Source: Erythrobacter neustonensis (GTDB lineage Bacteria; Pseudomonadota; Alphaproteobacteria; Sphingomonadales; Sphingomonadaceae). Taken from it: 64,000 nt of DNA. This document shows positions 1-10,859 of the stretch, piece by piece; the first letter of the stretch is position 1; the number at the start of each line of letters is the position of its first letter. Below the pieces are notes generated by a model that ran no database searches, was not told the DNA's origin, and was given only the letters and a program-made list of their open reading frames with translations. Both the position numbers and the translations under genes were made by a program. The DNA lies in contig NZ_CP016033.1 of assembly GCF_001663175.1 (NCBI RefSeq), positions 2,976,001-3,040,000 of the forward strand. The letters run 5' to 3'.

Positions 1-47
1 AGCGCCTCGTTATCGCCAACGCGGCGGGGTGCTTTTGCCTTGCCCAT
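1..47 (-). CDS. rplV: 50S ribosomal protein L22, N-terminal fragment
   Basis: Only the first 15 codons are in the window, and the gene continues past position 1. The peptide begins [10 protein letters not shown], which matches the usual alphaproteobacterial L22 N-terminus. Its ATG (47-45) overlaps the TAA stop of rpsS by one base (TAATG), a typical translationally coupled junction. L22 is a large-subunit protein whose extended loop lines the peptide exit tunnel. The position after rpsS is the standard S10-operon order, which supports the call despite the short length. Confidence 0.9.
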   Translation of the reverse strand, partial: MGKAKAPRRVGDNEA

Positions 48-322
48 TAGCGCTTGCCCTTCTTGTCGGCAGCGTGGCCCGGGAAGGTGCGCGTGGGCGC
101 AAATTCACCAAGCTTGTGACCGACCATTTCTTCCGAAACCGAAACGGGAATGAACTTGTGTCCATTGTAGACATTGAAGGTCAACCCGACGAACTGCGGC
201 AGAATCGTGGAGCGACGCGACCAGGTCTTGATCGGCTTGGTGTTGCTCGCTTCCTGCGCGCCCTCTGCCTTCTTGAGCAGGCTCAGCTCGACAAACGGAC
301 CTTTCCAGACGGAACGTGCCAT
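47..322 (-). CDS. rpsS: 30S ribosomal protein S19
   Basis: A 91-residue protein of normal S19 length, beginning [10 protein letters not shown]. The family core is visible as [11 protein letters not shown], then NGHKFIPV, and finally GHKLGEF near the C-terminus. S19 binds 16S rRNA in the head of the small subunit together with S13. It lies 6 bp downstream of rplB and overlaps rplV by one base, so it is co-transcribed in the S10 operon. The ATG start is unambiguous by homology. Confidence 0.98.
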   Translation of the reverse strand: MARSVWKGPFVELSLLKKAEGAQEASNTKPIKTWSRRSTILPQFVGLTFNVYNGHKFIPVSVSEEMVGHKLGEFAPTRTFPGHAADKKGKR

Positions 323-328
323 CGTCTT

Positions 329-1165
329 TTACCTCTTCTTCTTCGCGTGACGCGAACGGATGATCATCTTGTCCGTCTGCTTGTTGTGGCGAGTGCGAGC
401 ACCCTTGGTCGGCTTGCCCCACGGCGTCACCGGATGGCGACCACCGGAGGTCCGGCCTTCACCACCACCGTGCGGGTGGTCGACCGGGTTCTTCGCAACA
501 CCGCGGGTCAGCGGGCGGACGCCCATCCAACGCTTGCGGCCAGCCTTGGCGAAATTCTGGTTGGCGTTGTCGGGGTTCGACACCGCGCCCACCGTGCCCA
601 TGCAATCGGCACGCAGGTAACGCTGTTCGCCCGAGTTCAGACGCACGATGACCATGGCGCGGTCACGACCGACGACCTGCACATAGGTGCCTGCCGAACG
701 GGCGATCTGACCGCCCTTGCCCGGCTTCATCTCGACGTTGTGGCAGATCGTGCCGACCGGCATCTGACCCAGCAACATCGCATTGCCCGGCTTGGTGTCG
801 GTCTTTTCGCCAGCCACCACCACGTCGCCGACAGCAAGACGCTGCGGAGCGATGATGTAGGTTTGCTCACCGTCTTCGTACTTCACCAGCGCGATGAAGG
901 CGGTGCGGTTGGGGTCGTATTCCAGACGCTCGACCGTGGCCGGGGTGTCCCACTTGCGACGCTTGAAGTCGATGTAGCGGTACTTCTGCTTGTGACCACC
1001 GGCGATCCCGCGCGAGGTGACGTGACCCTTGTTGTTGCGGCCACCGGTCTTGTGCTTGCCTTCGGTAAGCGCCTTGACCGGCTTGCCCTTGTAGAGGGCC
1101 GACTTGTCGACCAGGATCAGACCGCGGCGCGCGGGACTGGTCGGCTTGTAGTTCTTGAGTGCCAT
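329..1165 (-). CDS. rplB: 50S ribosomal protein L2
   Basis: A 278-residue protein of normal L2 length starting [15 protein letters not shown]. The family signature is clear near the C-terminus ([18 protein letters not shown]). It contains the conserved histidine that in other bacteria is essential for the peptidyl-transferase region. L2 bridges the subunits and is among the most conserved ribosomal proteins. It sits between rplW (23-bp gap) and rpsS (6-bp gap) in the minus-strand S10 operon. Confidence 0.98.
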   Translation of the reverse strand: MALKNYKPTSPARRGLILVDKSALYKGKPVKALTEGKHKTGGRNNKGHVTSRGIAGGHKQKYRYIDFKRRKWDTPATVERLEYDPNRTAFIALVKYEDGEQTYIIAPQRLAVGDVVVAGEKTDTKPGNAMLLGQMPVGTICHNVEMKPGKGGQIARSAGTYVQVVGRDRAMVIVRLNSGEQRYLRADCMGTVGAVSNPDNANQNFAKAGRKRWMGVRPLTRGVAKNPVDHPHGGGEGRTSGGRHPVTPWGKPTKGARTRHNKQTDKMIIRSRHAKKKR

Positions 1166-1188
1166 TGTTCGTTTCTCCGTCCCTGGCC

Positions 1189-1497
1189 TCAGATACCGCT
1201 GGTGATGTCGATCATTTCACCCTCGGCGAGGGTGACAATGGCCTTCTTCACGTCGGAGCGCTGATAGGCCTTGCCCTTCCAGCGCTTGGTCTTGCCCTTC
1301 TGGACCAGGGTGTTCACGGCGAGGACCTTCTTGTCGTAGATCGCCTCGATCGCTTCCTTGATCTGGGGCTTTGTCGCGGAACCCGCGACCTTGAAGACCA
1401 CGGCATTGAATTCCGACGCGAGCGTCGACTTTTCCGTGATGTGCGGCGCGATGATCACGTCGTAGTGACGCGCATCGACAGTCTGCTTCTTAGCCAT
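1189..1497 (-). CDS. rplW: 50S ribosomal protein L23
   Basis: A 102-residue protein with the L23 core: [15 protein letters not shown] near the N-terminus, then [18 protein letters not shown], then [13 protein letters not shown]23 sits at the tunnel exit and is the docking site for trigger factor and SRP. The start overlaps the end of rplD by 8 bp (1490-1497), implying translational coupling. Gene order rplD-rplW-rplB is the canonical S10 arrangement. Confidence 0.97.
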   Translation of the reverse strand: MAKKQTVDARHYDVIIAPHITEKSTLASEFNAVVFKVAGSATKPQIKEAIEAIYDKKVLAVNTLVQKGKTKRWKGKAYQRSDVKKAIVTLAEGEMIDITSGI

Positions 1498-2119
1498 TGA
1501 AGCGCGCCTCCAGCTTTTCGACAGCGGCCTTGGTCAGCACCAGCGTGTCGTGGTTGAGGATGTCGTAGACATTGGCACCGATTGCGGGGAGCACGTTGAT
1601 CCCGCGCAGGTTGCCGGCAGCCTTCTTGAAGCCTGCATCGACCTGCTCGCCGTCGATCACCAGCACCTTGCCGGTCAGACCGGCCTTGGTGAGCTGACCC
1701 TTGAGCGCCTTGGTCTTGGCATCCGCCAGTTCGAGGCTGTCGACGATCACGAGACCGTTCTTGGCCTTGGTCGAAAGCGCCATCTTCAGGCCGAGGGCAC
1801 GGACCTTCTTGTTGAGCGACTGCTCGAAGTCACGCTTGCGCGCACCGTGAGCCTTACCACCACCGATGAAGATCGGGGCAGCACGGTCACCGTGACGGGC
1901 GGTACCACCACCCTTCTGCTTGCCGAACTTCTTGCCGGTGCGAGCAACGTCCGAACGCTCACGCGTCGGGCGGGCAGTGCCGCGGCGGTTTTCGAGCTGC
2001 CAGGTCACCACGCGGTGCAGGATGTCAGCGCGCGGCTCGATGCCGAACACGTCGTCCGAAAGCTCGATGTCGCCGCCCTTGACCGCGGTGCCGTCGATGT
2101 TCTGAACCTTGATCTTCAT
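1490..2119 (-). CDS. rplD: 50S ribosomal protein L4
   Basis: A 209-residue L4 of normal size. Features include the RREVARTGKK-like basic loop region (here [21 protein letters not shown], split over residues of about 60-80), which forms the tunnel constriction, and the C-terminal [20 protein letters not shown]4 is the autogenous repressor of the S10 operon in E. coli; whether it acts that way here is not known. It starts 3 bp after rplC ends. The leader and spacer structures at 3563-3609 and 3094-3182 are possible targets (inference). Confidence 0.97.
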   Translation of the reverse strand: MKIKVQNIDGTAVKGGDIELSDDVFGIEPRADILHRVVTWQLENRRGTARPTRERSDVARTGKKFGKQKGGGTARHGDRAAPIFIGGGKAHGARKRDFEQSLNKKVRALGLKMALSTKAKNGLVIVDSLELADAKTKALKGQLTKAGLTGKVLVIDGEQVDAGFKKAAGNLRGINVLPAIGANVYDILNHDTLVLTKAAVEKLEARFNG

Positions 2120-2122
2120 GGC

Positions 2123-2917
2123 TCAGCCTTCCTTGTTTTCTTCAGTGGCCACGGCGTCGTTTTCGGCGCCTTCGGTCACAACGGCTTCGTCAGCTGCAGC
2201 ATCGGCCACCGAAGGGGTCGTGTCAGCCTTGGGAGCCTTCTTGTCGAGGACAGCGCCCGGGAACGGCAGGCCTTCAGGGGCCGACAGCTTCACCGAGTCG
2301 CGAACGAGCAGCCAGCCATTCTTCGCGCCCGGGACCGAACCCTTGACGAAGAGAAGACCGCGCTCGGCGTCGGTGCGGACGATTTCGAGGTTCTGCTGGG
2401 TGCGCTGACGGTCGCCCATGTGGCCGGCCATCTTCTTGCCCTTGAACACGCGGCCCGGATCCTGACGGTTACCCGTCGAACCGTGGGCACGGTGCGAGAT
2501 CGACACACCGTGGGTGGCGCGCATACCACCGAAGCCCCAACGCTTCATGGCGCCGGCAAAGCCCTTACCCTGGGTGTGGCCGGTGATGTCGACCATCTGA
2601 CCAGCAATGAAATGCTCGGCGCTGATGGTCGAACCGACGGGCACGAGGCCGTCTTCGTTTTCGACGCGGAATTCAGCGACGCGCTTCTTGAGGCCGACGT
2701 CGGCCTTGGCGAAATGTTCACGCTGCGGCTTGGCAACGTTCTTCTGCTTGGCTTCGCCCGCACCGAGCTGGACCGCGAAATAACCATCGCGATCGGCAGT
2801 ACGGTGCGAGACCACCTGGCAATCTTCCAGCGAGAGAACGGTCACGGGAACGTGCCGTCCGTCCTCTTGGAAGAGGCGGGTCATCCCGACTTTCTTTGCG
2901 ATAACGCCTGTGCGCAT
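2123..2917 (-). CDS. rplC: 50S ribosomal protein L3
   Basis: The start was set at the ATG at 2917 ([16 protein letters not shown]), which is preceded by a GAGGAG ribosome-binding site. The open frame extends further upstream but the extension is not L3-like. The product is 264 residues, with L3 core features [15 protein letters not shown] and the glutamine-methylation loop region [20 protein letters not shown]. An acidic, low-complexity tail of about 40 residues (rich in A, E and D) follows the conserved domain, longer than E. coli L3. It is separated from rpsJ by 278 bp of structured DNA. Confidence 0.96.
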   Translation of the reverse strand: MRTGVIAKKVGMTRLFQEDGRHVPVTVLSLEDCQVVSHRTADRDGYFAVQLGAGEAKQKNVAKPQREHFAKADVGLKKRVAEFRVENEDGLVPVGSTISAEHFIAGQMVDITGHTQGKGFAGAMKRWGFGGMRATHGVSISHRAHGSTGNRQDPGRVFKGKKMAGHMGDRQRTQQNLEIVRTDAERGLLFVKGSVPGAKNGWLLVRDSVKLSAPEGLPFPGAVLDKKAPKADTTPSVADAAADEAVVTEGAENDAVATEENKEG

Positions 2918-3093
2918 CGTAAGCTCACTCCTCAACAGAGGCACCCTGCAGACCATCCACAAGGTGCGTGTGAGACCGCGACACCAAAATGGCATCGCGG
3001 CCCCGTTCAGCCCATATTTTGATGCATCGCCCCGTCCGGGCTGAGTGCTTGCCAAGGCCGGGTGGCCGCTGGAAGCGAGACGGGGGACGCAGC

Positions 3094-3182
3094 CCGGAGA
3101 GACTCTCCGGCGGTATCCACCCTATCGTCAGGCGGAGCGACTTGCGCTCCCACGATAGAGGCCCCTTGCCGAAGCAGGGGGC
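3094..3182 (-). ncRNA. Three-hairpin structured spacer between rpsJ and rplC
   Basis: Three consecutive perfect or near-perfect inverted repeats are readable. One is 3094-3110 (7-bp stem, 3-nt loop). The second is 3122-3158 (outer 7-bp arms CTATCGT/ACGATAG enclosing a 6-bp stem GGAGCG/CGCTCC). The third is 3161-3182 (9-bp stem with one wobble, UUCG-type tetraloop on the minus strand). They occupy most of the mRNA between the two ribosomal genes, which are normally nearly contiguous. None is followed by a T-run, so they are not obvious terminators. A regulatory or processing role is inference. Confidence 0.5.
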
Positions 3183-3195
3183 ATTTCGGCTAGCC

Positions 3196-3507
3196 TCAGG
3201 CCAGCTTGATCTCGACGTTCACGCCGGCAGCCAGATCGAGCTTCATCAGAGCATCGACGGTCTGGGCGTTGGGCTGCACGATGTCGAGCAGCCGCTTGTA
3301 GGTACGCACTTCGAATTGCTCGCGCGACTTCTTGTCGACGTGCGGACCGCGGTTCACGGTGAACTTCTCGATGCGCGTGGGCAGCGGAATGGGGCCACGA
3401 ATAAGCGCGCCGGTGCGGCGGGCCGTGTCAGCGATCTCGCCAGTTGCCTGGTCGAGCACGCGGTGGTCAAACGCCTTGAGGCGAATGCGGATATTCTGAG
3501 CTTCCAT
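3196..3507 (-). CDS. rpsJ: 30S ribosomal protein S10 (NusE)
   Basis: A 103-residue protein starting [20 protein letters not shown], the classical S10 N-terminus, with [19 protein letters not shown] in the middle. S10 is a head protein of the small subunit and also acts as the transcription antitermination factor NusE. It is the first gene of the S10 operon here. The upstream region carries its own promoter (3662-3690) and a terminator-like leader hairpin (3563-3609). Confidence 0.98.
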   Translation of the reverse strand: MEAQNIRIRLKAFDHRVLDQATGEIADTARRTGALIRGPIPLPTRIEKFTVNRGPHVDKKSREQFEVRTYKRLLDIVQPNAQTVDALMKLDLAAGVNVEIKLA

Positions 3508-3562
3508 GTCCTACTACCGATGCGAAAGAGCCAAGGATTTGCCGACGGGGCCGGCATTTCCC

Positions 3563-3609
3563 AAAAACAAAGACCGCCCGGCTATGCTCGGTTTCCCGGA
3601 GAGGGCGGC
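3563..3609 (-). terminator. Terminator-like hairpin in the rpsJ leader (possible attenuator)
   Basis: On the minus strand a GCCGCCC arm (3609-3603) pairs with GGGCGGT (3579-3573), and is followed immediately by the T-rich run CTTTGTTTTT. It lies between the predicted rpsJ promoter and the rpsJ start, within a leader of about 145 nt. In E. coli the S10 leader contains a terminator used in L4-dependent attenuation. An analogous function here is inference from position and shape only. Confidence 0.5.
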
Positions 3610-3661
3610 TTCCCTCAAAACTTGCTGCCTTCACGAGACGAATCTCGCTCGGGGAAGCGCG

Positions 3662-3690
3662 CCTATACGGGGCGCGTTGGATTCTGGCAA
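3662..3690 (-). promoter_or_regulatory. Predicted sigma-70-type promoter of the S10 operon
   Basis: Reading the minus strand, TTGCCA (3690-3685) is separated by 17 bp from TATAGG (3667-3662). It is downstream of the tuf terminator and upstream of rpsJ, which is the expected place if the S10 operon is transcribed separately from the str operon. The prediction is by motif only. Confidence 0.55.
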
Positions 3691-3825
3691 GGCCTGACCG
3701 ACAGGAAATTACATGACCGTGAAACGACCAATATCCTGCATCCGAAAGGCGCCCTGCCCTGCCCCGTGTGGCCGAGTGATGATGAACGAAACGCTTCTCC
3801 GCCTGGCCATCACAAGACCTCACAC

Positions 3826-3862
3826 AAAAAGGCCCGGCAGCTCATCAAGAGCGGCCGGGCCT
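3826..3862 (-). terminator. Rho-independent terminator after tuf
   Basis: On the minus strand AGGCCCGGC (3862-3854) pairs perfectly with GCCGGGCCT (3838-3830), followed by TTTTT (3830-3826). It lies 38 bp beyond the tuf stop codon and closes the rpsL-rpsG-fusA-tuf operon. Confidence 0.85.
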
Positions 3863-3899
3863 GTTTGCGTTCAGTAACGCTCCCTAGGGGAGCAGAACC

Positions 3900-5090
3900 T
3901 TACTTGGTGATCTTGGCAACGACGCCCGAACCCACGGTGCGGCCGCCTTCACGGATTGCGAAGCGCAGACCTTCGTCCATGGCGATCGGTGCGATCAGCT
4001 TCACGCCGATCGAAACGTTGTCGCCCGGCATCACCATTTCGGTGCCTTCGGGAAGGATCACTTCGCCGGTCACGTCGGTGGTGCGGAAGTAGAACTGCGG
4101 GCGGTAGTTGGCGAAGAACGGCGTGTGACGGCCACCTTCGTCCTTCGACAGCACGTAGACTTCGGCTTCGAACTCGGTGTGCGGCTTCACGGTGCCGGGC
4201 TTGCAGAGAACCTGGCCACGCTCGACTTCTTCACGAGCCACGCCGCGGATCAGAGCGCCGACGTTGTCGCCAGCTTCACCGCGATCGAGCAGCTTGCGGA
4301 ACATTTCCACGCCGGTGACGGTGGTCTTGCGGGTGTCCTTGATGCCGACGATTTCAACTTCGTCGCCAACGTTCACGATGCCGGTTTCGATACGGCCGGT
4401 CACCACGGTGCCGCGACCCGAGATCGAGAACACGTCTTCGATCGGCATCAGGAAGGGCTTGTCGACCGGACGGTCGGGCTGCGGGATGTAGCTATCGACG
4501 GCTTGAATCAGAGCAATGACCGAGTCCTTGCCGATGTTGTCGTCGCGGCCTTCGAGAGCGGCCAGAGCCGAACCCTTGACGATCGGAATATTGTCACCGT
4601 CGAAGTCGTACGACGACAGCAGTTCGCGAACTTCGAGTTCGACGAGCTCGAGGATTTCCTCGTCGTCAACCTGGTCGACCTTGTTCATGTAAACGACCAG
4701 AGCCGGCACGCCGACCTGACGGGCGAGCAGGATGTGCTCACGGGTCTGGGGCATCGGGCCGTCAGCAGCGTTCACCACGAGGATCGCGCCGTCCATCTGG
4801 GCAGCACCGGTGATCATGTTCTTCACGTAGTCGGCGTGGCCCGGGCAGTCGACGTGCGCGTAGTGACGCTCAGCCGATTCGTACTCGACGTGTGCGGTCG
4901 AGATGGTGATGCCGCGCTCGCGCTCTTCGGGAGCCTTGTCGATGTTGGCGAAGTCCACGGCGGCACCGCCGTAGGTTTCCGACATCACCTTGGTGATTGC
5001 AGCGGTCAGCGTGGTCTTGCCATGGTCAACGTGACCGATGGTGCCGATGTTGCAGTGCGGCTTATTCCGCTGGAACTTTTCCTTGGCCAT
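3900..5090 (-). CDS. tuf: Translation elongation factor EF-Tu
   Basis: A 396-residue GTPase that delivers aminoacyl-tRNA to the ribosome. The G1 motif GHVDHGKTT (about residues 18-26), the switch II sequence [12 protein letters not shown] and the NKVD guanine-recognition motif are all present. Domain 2/3 signatures follow, including GRGTVVTGR and the [21 protein letters not shown] end segment. Last gene of the str operon, 91 bp downstream of fusA and followed by a strong terminator. Length matches the bacterial family. Confidence 0.98.
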   Translation of the reverse strand: MAKEKFQRNKPHCNIGTIGHVDHGKTTLTAAITKVMSETYGGAAVDFANIDKAPEERERGITISTAHVEYESAERHYAHVDCPGHADYVKNMITGAAQMDGAILVVNAADGPMPQTREHILLARQVGVPALVVYMNKVDQVDDEEILELVELEVRELLSSYDFDGDNIPIVKGSALAALEGRDDNIGKDSVIALIQAVDSYIPQPDRPVDKPFLMPIEDVFSISGRGTVVTGRIETGIVNVGDEVEIVGIKDTRKTTVTGVEMFRKLLDRGEAGDNVGALIRGVAREEVERGQVLCKPGTVKPHTEFEAEVYVLSKDEGGRHTPFFANYRPQFYFRTTDVTGEVILPEGTEMVMPGDNVSIGVKLIAPIAMDEGLRFAIREGGRTVGSGVVAKITK

Positions 5091-5181
5091 TTCTCTGTAC
5101 CTTCTTGAATGAAAACGTGTGTTCGCGGGAGAGTGGCGGCACCCGCAGAATCAGGCGCCGCCCCTAGACTGCCTAAGCAGC

Positions 5182-7275
<2,094 letters not shown>

Positions 7276-7357
7276 TTTCCTAGGTTTGGTGGAGCTGGGC
7301 CGTCCGGCATGCCGGAGCCGTGTTCCATATAGTTGCTTTTGTGGCAGTGGTAAGACC

Positions 7358-7384
7358 GGCCGTCCGGAACAGGCCCGGACGGCC
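7358..7384 (-). repeat. Inverted repeat in the rpsG-fusA spacer
   Basis: GGCCGTCCGG (7358-7367) and CCGGACGGCC (7375-7384) form a perfect 10-bp stem with a 7-nt loop, 20 bp beyond the rpsG stop codon. A second GC palindrome (CCGGCATGCCGG) lies nearby at about 7304-7316. There is no T-run, so an mRNA processing or stability element within the operon is more likely than a terminator. Confidence 0.55.
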
Positions 7385-7404
7385 GCTTACCCCAAGCCGG
7401 AACC

Positions 7405-7875
7405 TTACCAGCGGTAGTGCGAGAAGGCGCGGTTCGCATCCGCCATGCGGTGCGTGTCTTCGCGCTTCTTGACCGCGTTGCCGCGGTTGTTCGCCGCATC
7501 CAGAAGCTCACCCGACAGACGCGCTGCCATGGTGGTTTCGGGACGACCGCGCGCGGCGCTGATCAGCCAGCGGATCGCGAGCGCCTGGGCACGCTCGGGG
7601 CGAACCTCGACCGGCACCTGGTAGGTCGCACCGCCAACACGGCGGCTGCGCACTTCGACCTGCGGCTTCACGTTGTTCAGCGCATCGTGGAACAGCTGGA
7701 TGGGATCGGCCTTCGACTTGGCTTCGACCGTCTGCAGCGCAGAATAGACGATACCTTCGGCAACGGCCTTCTTCCCGTCGTACATGAGGTTGTTCATGAA
7801 CTTCGACAGGATCTGATCCCCGTACTGGGGATCGGGCAGGATGACCCGCTTTTCGGGACGACGACGACGTGACAT
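7405..7875 (-). CDS. rpsG: 30S ribosomal protein S7
   Basis: A 156-residue protein beginning [10 protein letters not shown]. The S7 core includes [22 protein letters not shown], then [20 protein letters not shown], then [21 protein letters not shown]7 nucleates folding of the 16S 3' major domain and is an autogenous regulator of the str operon in E. coli. Lies between rpsL and fusA, with 168 bp separating it from rpsL; that spacer carries a pair of REP-like repeats. Confidence 0.98.
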   Translation of the reverse strand: MSRRRRPEKRVILPDPQYGDQILSKFMNNLMYDGKKAVAEGIVYSALQTVEAKSKADPIQLFHDALNNVKPQVEVRSRRVGGATYQVPVEVRPERAQALAIRWLISAARGRPETTMAARLSGELLDAANNRGNAVKKREDTHRMADANRAFSHYRW

Positions 7876-7915
7876 GTTTTTTAACTCCTTCGGAGTGCGG
7901 GCCCCACCCCCCTTC

Positions 7916-7944
7916 CGTCATGCTGAACTTGTTTCAGCATCCAT
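7916..7944. repeat. REP-like palindromic repeat, copy 1
   Basis: The sequence CGTCATGCTGAACTTGTTTC followed by AGCATCCAT contains an internal imperfect palindrome (TGCTGAA...TTCAGCA). A related copy lies in inverted orientation at 7998-8022, so the two could pair into a larger hairpin between rpsL and rpsG. From memory this motif family is dispersed in many sphingomonad genomes; copy number here cannot be judged from one window. Confidence 0.6.
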
Positions 7945-7997
7945 CGGGAGGCGGGCTCAGCCCTGTAATCGGATAGACCTGTGCCGGCGGCTCCATG

Positions 7998-8022
7998 AAA
8001 CCTGAAACGAGTTCAGGATGAC
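7998..8022. repeat. REP-like palindromic repeat, copy 2 (inverted)
   Basis: CCTGAAACGAGTTCAGGATG followed by AC is the reverse complement of the copy at 7916-7944 with a few substitutions. Compensated changes (GC in one copy, CC/GG in the other) keep the internal stem, which suggests that the hairpin is selected rather than the exact sequence. It lies 22 bp downstream of the rpsL stop codon. Confidence 0.55.
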
Positions 8023-8043
8023 CCGGTGCCGAAGGCTACCGGG

Positions 8044-8415
8044 TCACTTCGGACGCTTGGCGCCGTACTTCGAACGGCTCTGCTTGCGATCCTTGACGCC
8101 CTGCGTGTCGAGCACGCCGCGAAGGACGTGGTAACGCACGCCGGGAAGGTCGCGCACACGGCCGCCGCGGATCAGCACGACGCTGTGTTCCTGCAGGTTG
8201 TGGCCTTCGCCCGGAATGTAGCTGATGACTTCGCGCTGGTTGGTCAGGCGAACCTTGGCCACCTTGCGCAGTGCCGAGTTCGGCTTCTTCGGGGTCGTCG
8301 TGTAAACGCGGGTGCAGACACCGCGCTTCTGCGGGTTCTGTTCCATCGCAGGGACCTTGGACTTGGCCTTCTGCGGAACGCGGCCCTTGCGGACCAGCTG
8401 GTTGATCGTCGGCAT
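8044..8415 (-). CDS. rpsL: 30S ribosomal protein S12, with Arg at the streptomycin-site residue 88
   Basis: A 123-residue decoding-centre protein with the conserved [19 protein letters not shown] and [11 protein letters not shown] segments. Lys43 is the sensitive wild-type residue. Residue 88, normally Lys in GGRVKDLPG, is Arg here (GGRVRDLPG, codon CGC). In E. coli K88R confers streptomycin resistance, so natural tolerance is possible (inference). First gene of the str operon. Confidence 0.98.
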   Translation of the reverse strand: MPTINQLVRKGRVPQKAKSKVPAMEQNPQKRGVCTRVYTTTPKKPNSALRKVAKVRLTNQREVISYIPGEGHNLQEHSVVLIRGGRVRDLPGVRYHVLRGVLDTQGVKDRKQSRSKYGAKRPK

Positions 8416-8750
8416 TAAGTTCTCACTTCACCAGATGAGGGTGACACCGAAAACCGACGATGTTGGAAAAGGAGTTGGCCAAGCCTTGCGCGATCGCCCC
8501 GCCCCGGTCGAAACCCGGATAGGCGGGAAGCCGGAATGCCCGCATCCGCGGACACACCTGCCAGTCGCACAAGCCGAAACGCTCCACCCACATGCCGGCC
8601 GTTGGGCCACCGGGTTACTTTGACGGCTACCCCCGTTGGAGAGAGCGCACCGCCAATGTTCAGCTCGCTTCCGCAGGGCATGCCCACGGAGGATGGGGGC
8701 CCTTAGGCGGGATTGGGCGGGGGGTCAAGAACCTAGACGTCGGGTCCCGT
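8416..8750. other. 335-bp region upstream of the str operon, no gene seen
   Basis: No convincing coding sequence in either strand; short frames here are arginine/glycine-rich and have no start signals. It must contain the str promoter and rpsL leader. One candidate promoter is listed separately at 8700-8728. The right end coincides with an abrupt fall in GC content at the stop codon of the reverse transcriptase gene, so the right part of this gap may be the junction of a foreign insert. Confidence 0.5.
8700..8728 (-). promoter_or_regulatory. Candidate str operon promoter
   Basis: On the minus strand TTGACC (8728-8723) is 17 bp from TAAGGG (8705-8700). The -35 box is good but the -10 box is weak, so this is tentative. 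It would give an rpsL leader of nearly 290 nt. Confidence 0.3.
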
Positions 8751-10394
8751 TCACACACCTATAATCGCATCGATCCTCTCGATAAACCAATCAGGAGAAT
8801 GCTGCTTCATTGTCTTCAGCAGCGGACGCTTCTCATCTGGAGACAATCCGGAGTGGCTAGCGACCGCAAAATAAATTGAGCGCCGCACAAAATCAGGCAC
8901 ATTGTTTGATACGTCAATCGCAAGCGCCCTTATCCTCGAACGATCAAGGCATGGATAGCCAATCGAAATGGCCTCCCGAAAAAAAATAAGCGAGTCGAGC
9001 TGTGAATGATGGGCCACGATATCGTCGACGTACCTTGAGTCCGCAAACGTTGACTGGGATGACAGTCGCAAGATTGGAACCAGAAGCGGATAAGGTCCAG
9101 AAAGCCAATCGAATCCATTGAATATCAATTCACATAATTCAGAAGATAATCCTTCGGGTAAATTTTCCTTCTCTTTAATAAGTGCATCAGCGATATATAT
9201 TATTGATGTTATTCTTCTTTCTATGCATGTCTTCAATATCTTTGTGTCCTGATCAACATGCACGAAAAATTTAACAGCGGTTTTTAAATTATCTTCGAAT
9301 TGATAATCTTCACAACTCGCGATCAAGGCCAAAATCTCAGCCTTATCGAGGAGCTGTAATTTCTTAAGAAATTCCTGTCCCGGCCTACGATAAAATTTGG
9401 AAATTGAGGTCGTTCCGCTAATTCTAATCCTCTTCCTGACTTCTATTTGCTCCTCTAAGTCGAGTTTTTGATGCTCGCCAGAATCAAACCTGTTTGCCAT
9501 CGATGCCGCTTCATCAGCATCAACAATCTGAACGATATCAGTCTTTCGACTGTTCAACGAAAGCCCCTCATCAGCCAATAGAGCCGTCAGTCTCTCGACG
9601 CACTTTAAGGCTTTTTCCTTAGTTTCCGCAAAAATACGGTAATCATCGACATATCTAATGAATGTGACGCCTTCTTCGATCAACTTCCTATCAACATCGA
9701 TGAGAACCGCCTCTGAGAGTATCCTACTCGCATCAGATCCCACGGGAATTCCGAAACTACGTCGATCACCGGCCCAGAAAAACAGTATCTCGCAAATCAA
9801 TTTACAATATTTTCTCTCTAGTCCGCAATCGAGCAAATGGTTTTCGAGAGTATGATTTCCAATCCTGTCAAAAAAATTCGATATATCCGTTATTACTTTC
9901 CAATGACCAATTTTCTCTTTGGAAAGCCTGGACGATTCAGCTCGAAAGCTGTCATATCCAAAATCTTCATCGAACAGCTGGTCAGGACTATCCGATCGAC
10001 GGTGGGAATGAATTATTTTTCTCTCTCTTGCAGGACGAAGCGCCTCAATCTTCTCAAATGCTAGAACTGCTAACGAAAGATATTTCACCGCATCGAAAGG
10101 ATCAAGCCATGCAACTTGCCGGAAGGTGTTCTCGTCCTTCGCTACTAGTGTTTTTCTGGTCGGCCCGATCCGCTCTTGCTCTAGGTCAGCACGCTTGAGA
10201 AACTTGATAGTCTCCGCCTTAACGGCGCGACGAAAGTCGTCGGGGTGAGCGCGTAGTACCTGAGTCTCGATGGGGTATGAGAAAACAGGAGGACGAAAGA
10301 GATCGTCGGCCCCCTTTTCGAGAATCCGGGTAACCGCCAGCTCAATGGCACTCTCAATTCGTCTAAATTCTGTAGCGTCCAACCACGCCCCCAC
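8751..10394 (-). CDS. Orphan reverse transcriptase of unknown-group / defence type
   Basis: A 547-residue protein with all central RT palm motifs: motif A ITDISNFFD (about 168-176), motif B GIPVGSDASRILSEA (215-229) and motif C YVDD (248-251). The remaining 250 residues are predicted mostly helical, with no maturase X or endonuclease domain, so it is not a group II intron protein. The G-x-P-x-G...SR-x-L-x-E form of motif B fits the unknown-group/Abi RTs, several of which are anti-phage. The start is a GTG without a clear ribosome-binding site. The gene is visibly AT-rich against GC-rich neighbours, indicating transfer. No partner gene is adjacent. Confidence 0.75.
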   Translation of the reverse strand: MGAWLDATEFRRIESAIELAVTRILEKGADDLFRPPVFSYPIETQVLRAHPDDFRRAVKAETIKFLKRADLEQERIGPTRKTLVAKDENTFRQVAWLDPFDAVKYLSLAVLAFEKIEALRPARERKIIHSHRRSDSPDQLFDEDFGYDSFRAESSRLSKEKIGHWKVITDISNFFDRIGNHTLENHLLDCGLERKYCKLICEILFFWAGDRRSFGIPVGSDASRILSEAVLIDVDRKLIEEGVTFIRYVDDYRIFAETKEKALKCVERLTALLADEGLSLNSRKTDIVQIVDADEAASMANRFDSGEHQKLDLEEQIEVRKRIRISGTTSISKFYRRPGQEFLKKLQLLDKAEILALIASCEDYQFEDNLKTAVKFFVHVDQDTKILKTCIERRITSIIYIADALIKEKENLPEGLSSELCELIFNGFDWLSGPYPLLVPILRLSSQSTFADSRYVDDIVAHHSQLDSLIFFREAISIGYPCLDRSRIRALAIDVSNNVPDFVRRSIYFAVASHSGLSPDEKRPLLKTMKQHSPDWFIERIDAIIGV

Positions 10395-10859
10395 ATATAA
10401 ATGAGAAATCGGCCATAGACCTAAGAATTCGCCTCATATCGATCAAGGCGTAGATCAGCTTAGTCGACGTCATGTTGTGAACAACTCGCCCGGGGTTCGG
10501 ATCAAGACCAATGAGTTAACTCCCCGATTCACCTTCTGTGGCCCTGCCGAGGACCGGCGCGTCGGGGCTGGCCTTTGCTCCACGCGATCGAGGACGCTCT
10601 GCGGGCGCTCGCTTTTGCCACCGGCTGGGCGGGGTCGGACGTGGGGGTTTGCGTCTGGATCGGGATGAGCGGGGGTGCCATGCGCACCCTTGGAGGCTCC
10701 GGGAGTTTTTGTGGGCGCCCTCAGACGCCGGGTGGCGGACCCCCGTCCGCTTTGGCTTTCCTCGCATAAGCTCGGGCGCGCGGTCGTGCTTGCGGCGCTG
10801 CGCGCCGGTGCATCGCCACGCGCTACGCTGGAGGCTTCCCCGTTTCCTACTCGCCAAGG
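10395..10859. other. 465-bp region upstream of the orphan RT, no clear gene
   Basis: The first 80 bp next to the RT start are AT-rich like the RT gene. From about 10480 the composition returns to the host GC level. Short arginine/proline-rich frames exist on both strands but have no recognisable family or start signal. The RT promoter must lie here, and some defence RTs use a noncoding RNA encoded next to the gene, so this stretch is the first place to look for one. I see no long perfect stem. Confidence 0.4.

Noticed and set aside
8751-10394. Group II intron encoding the RT
   Set aside because: No maturase or HNH domain in the protein, and no domain V-like hairpin or intron boundary around the gene.
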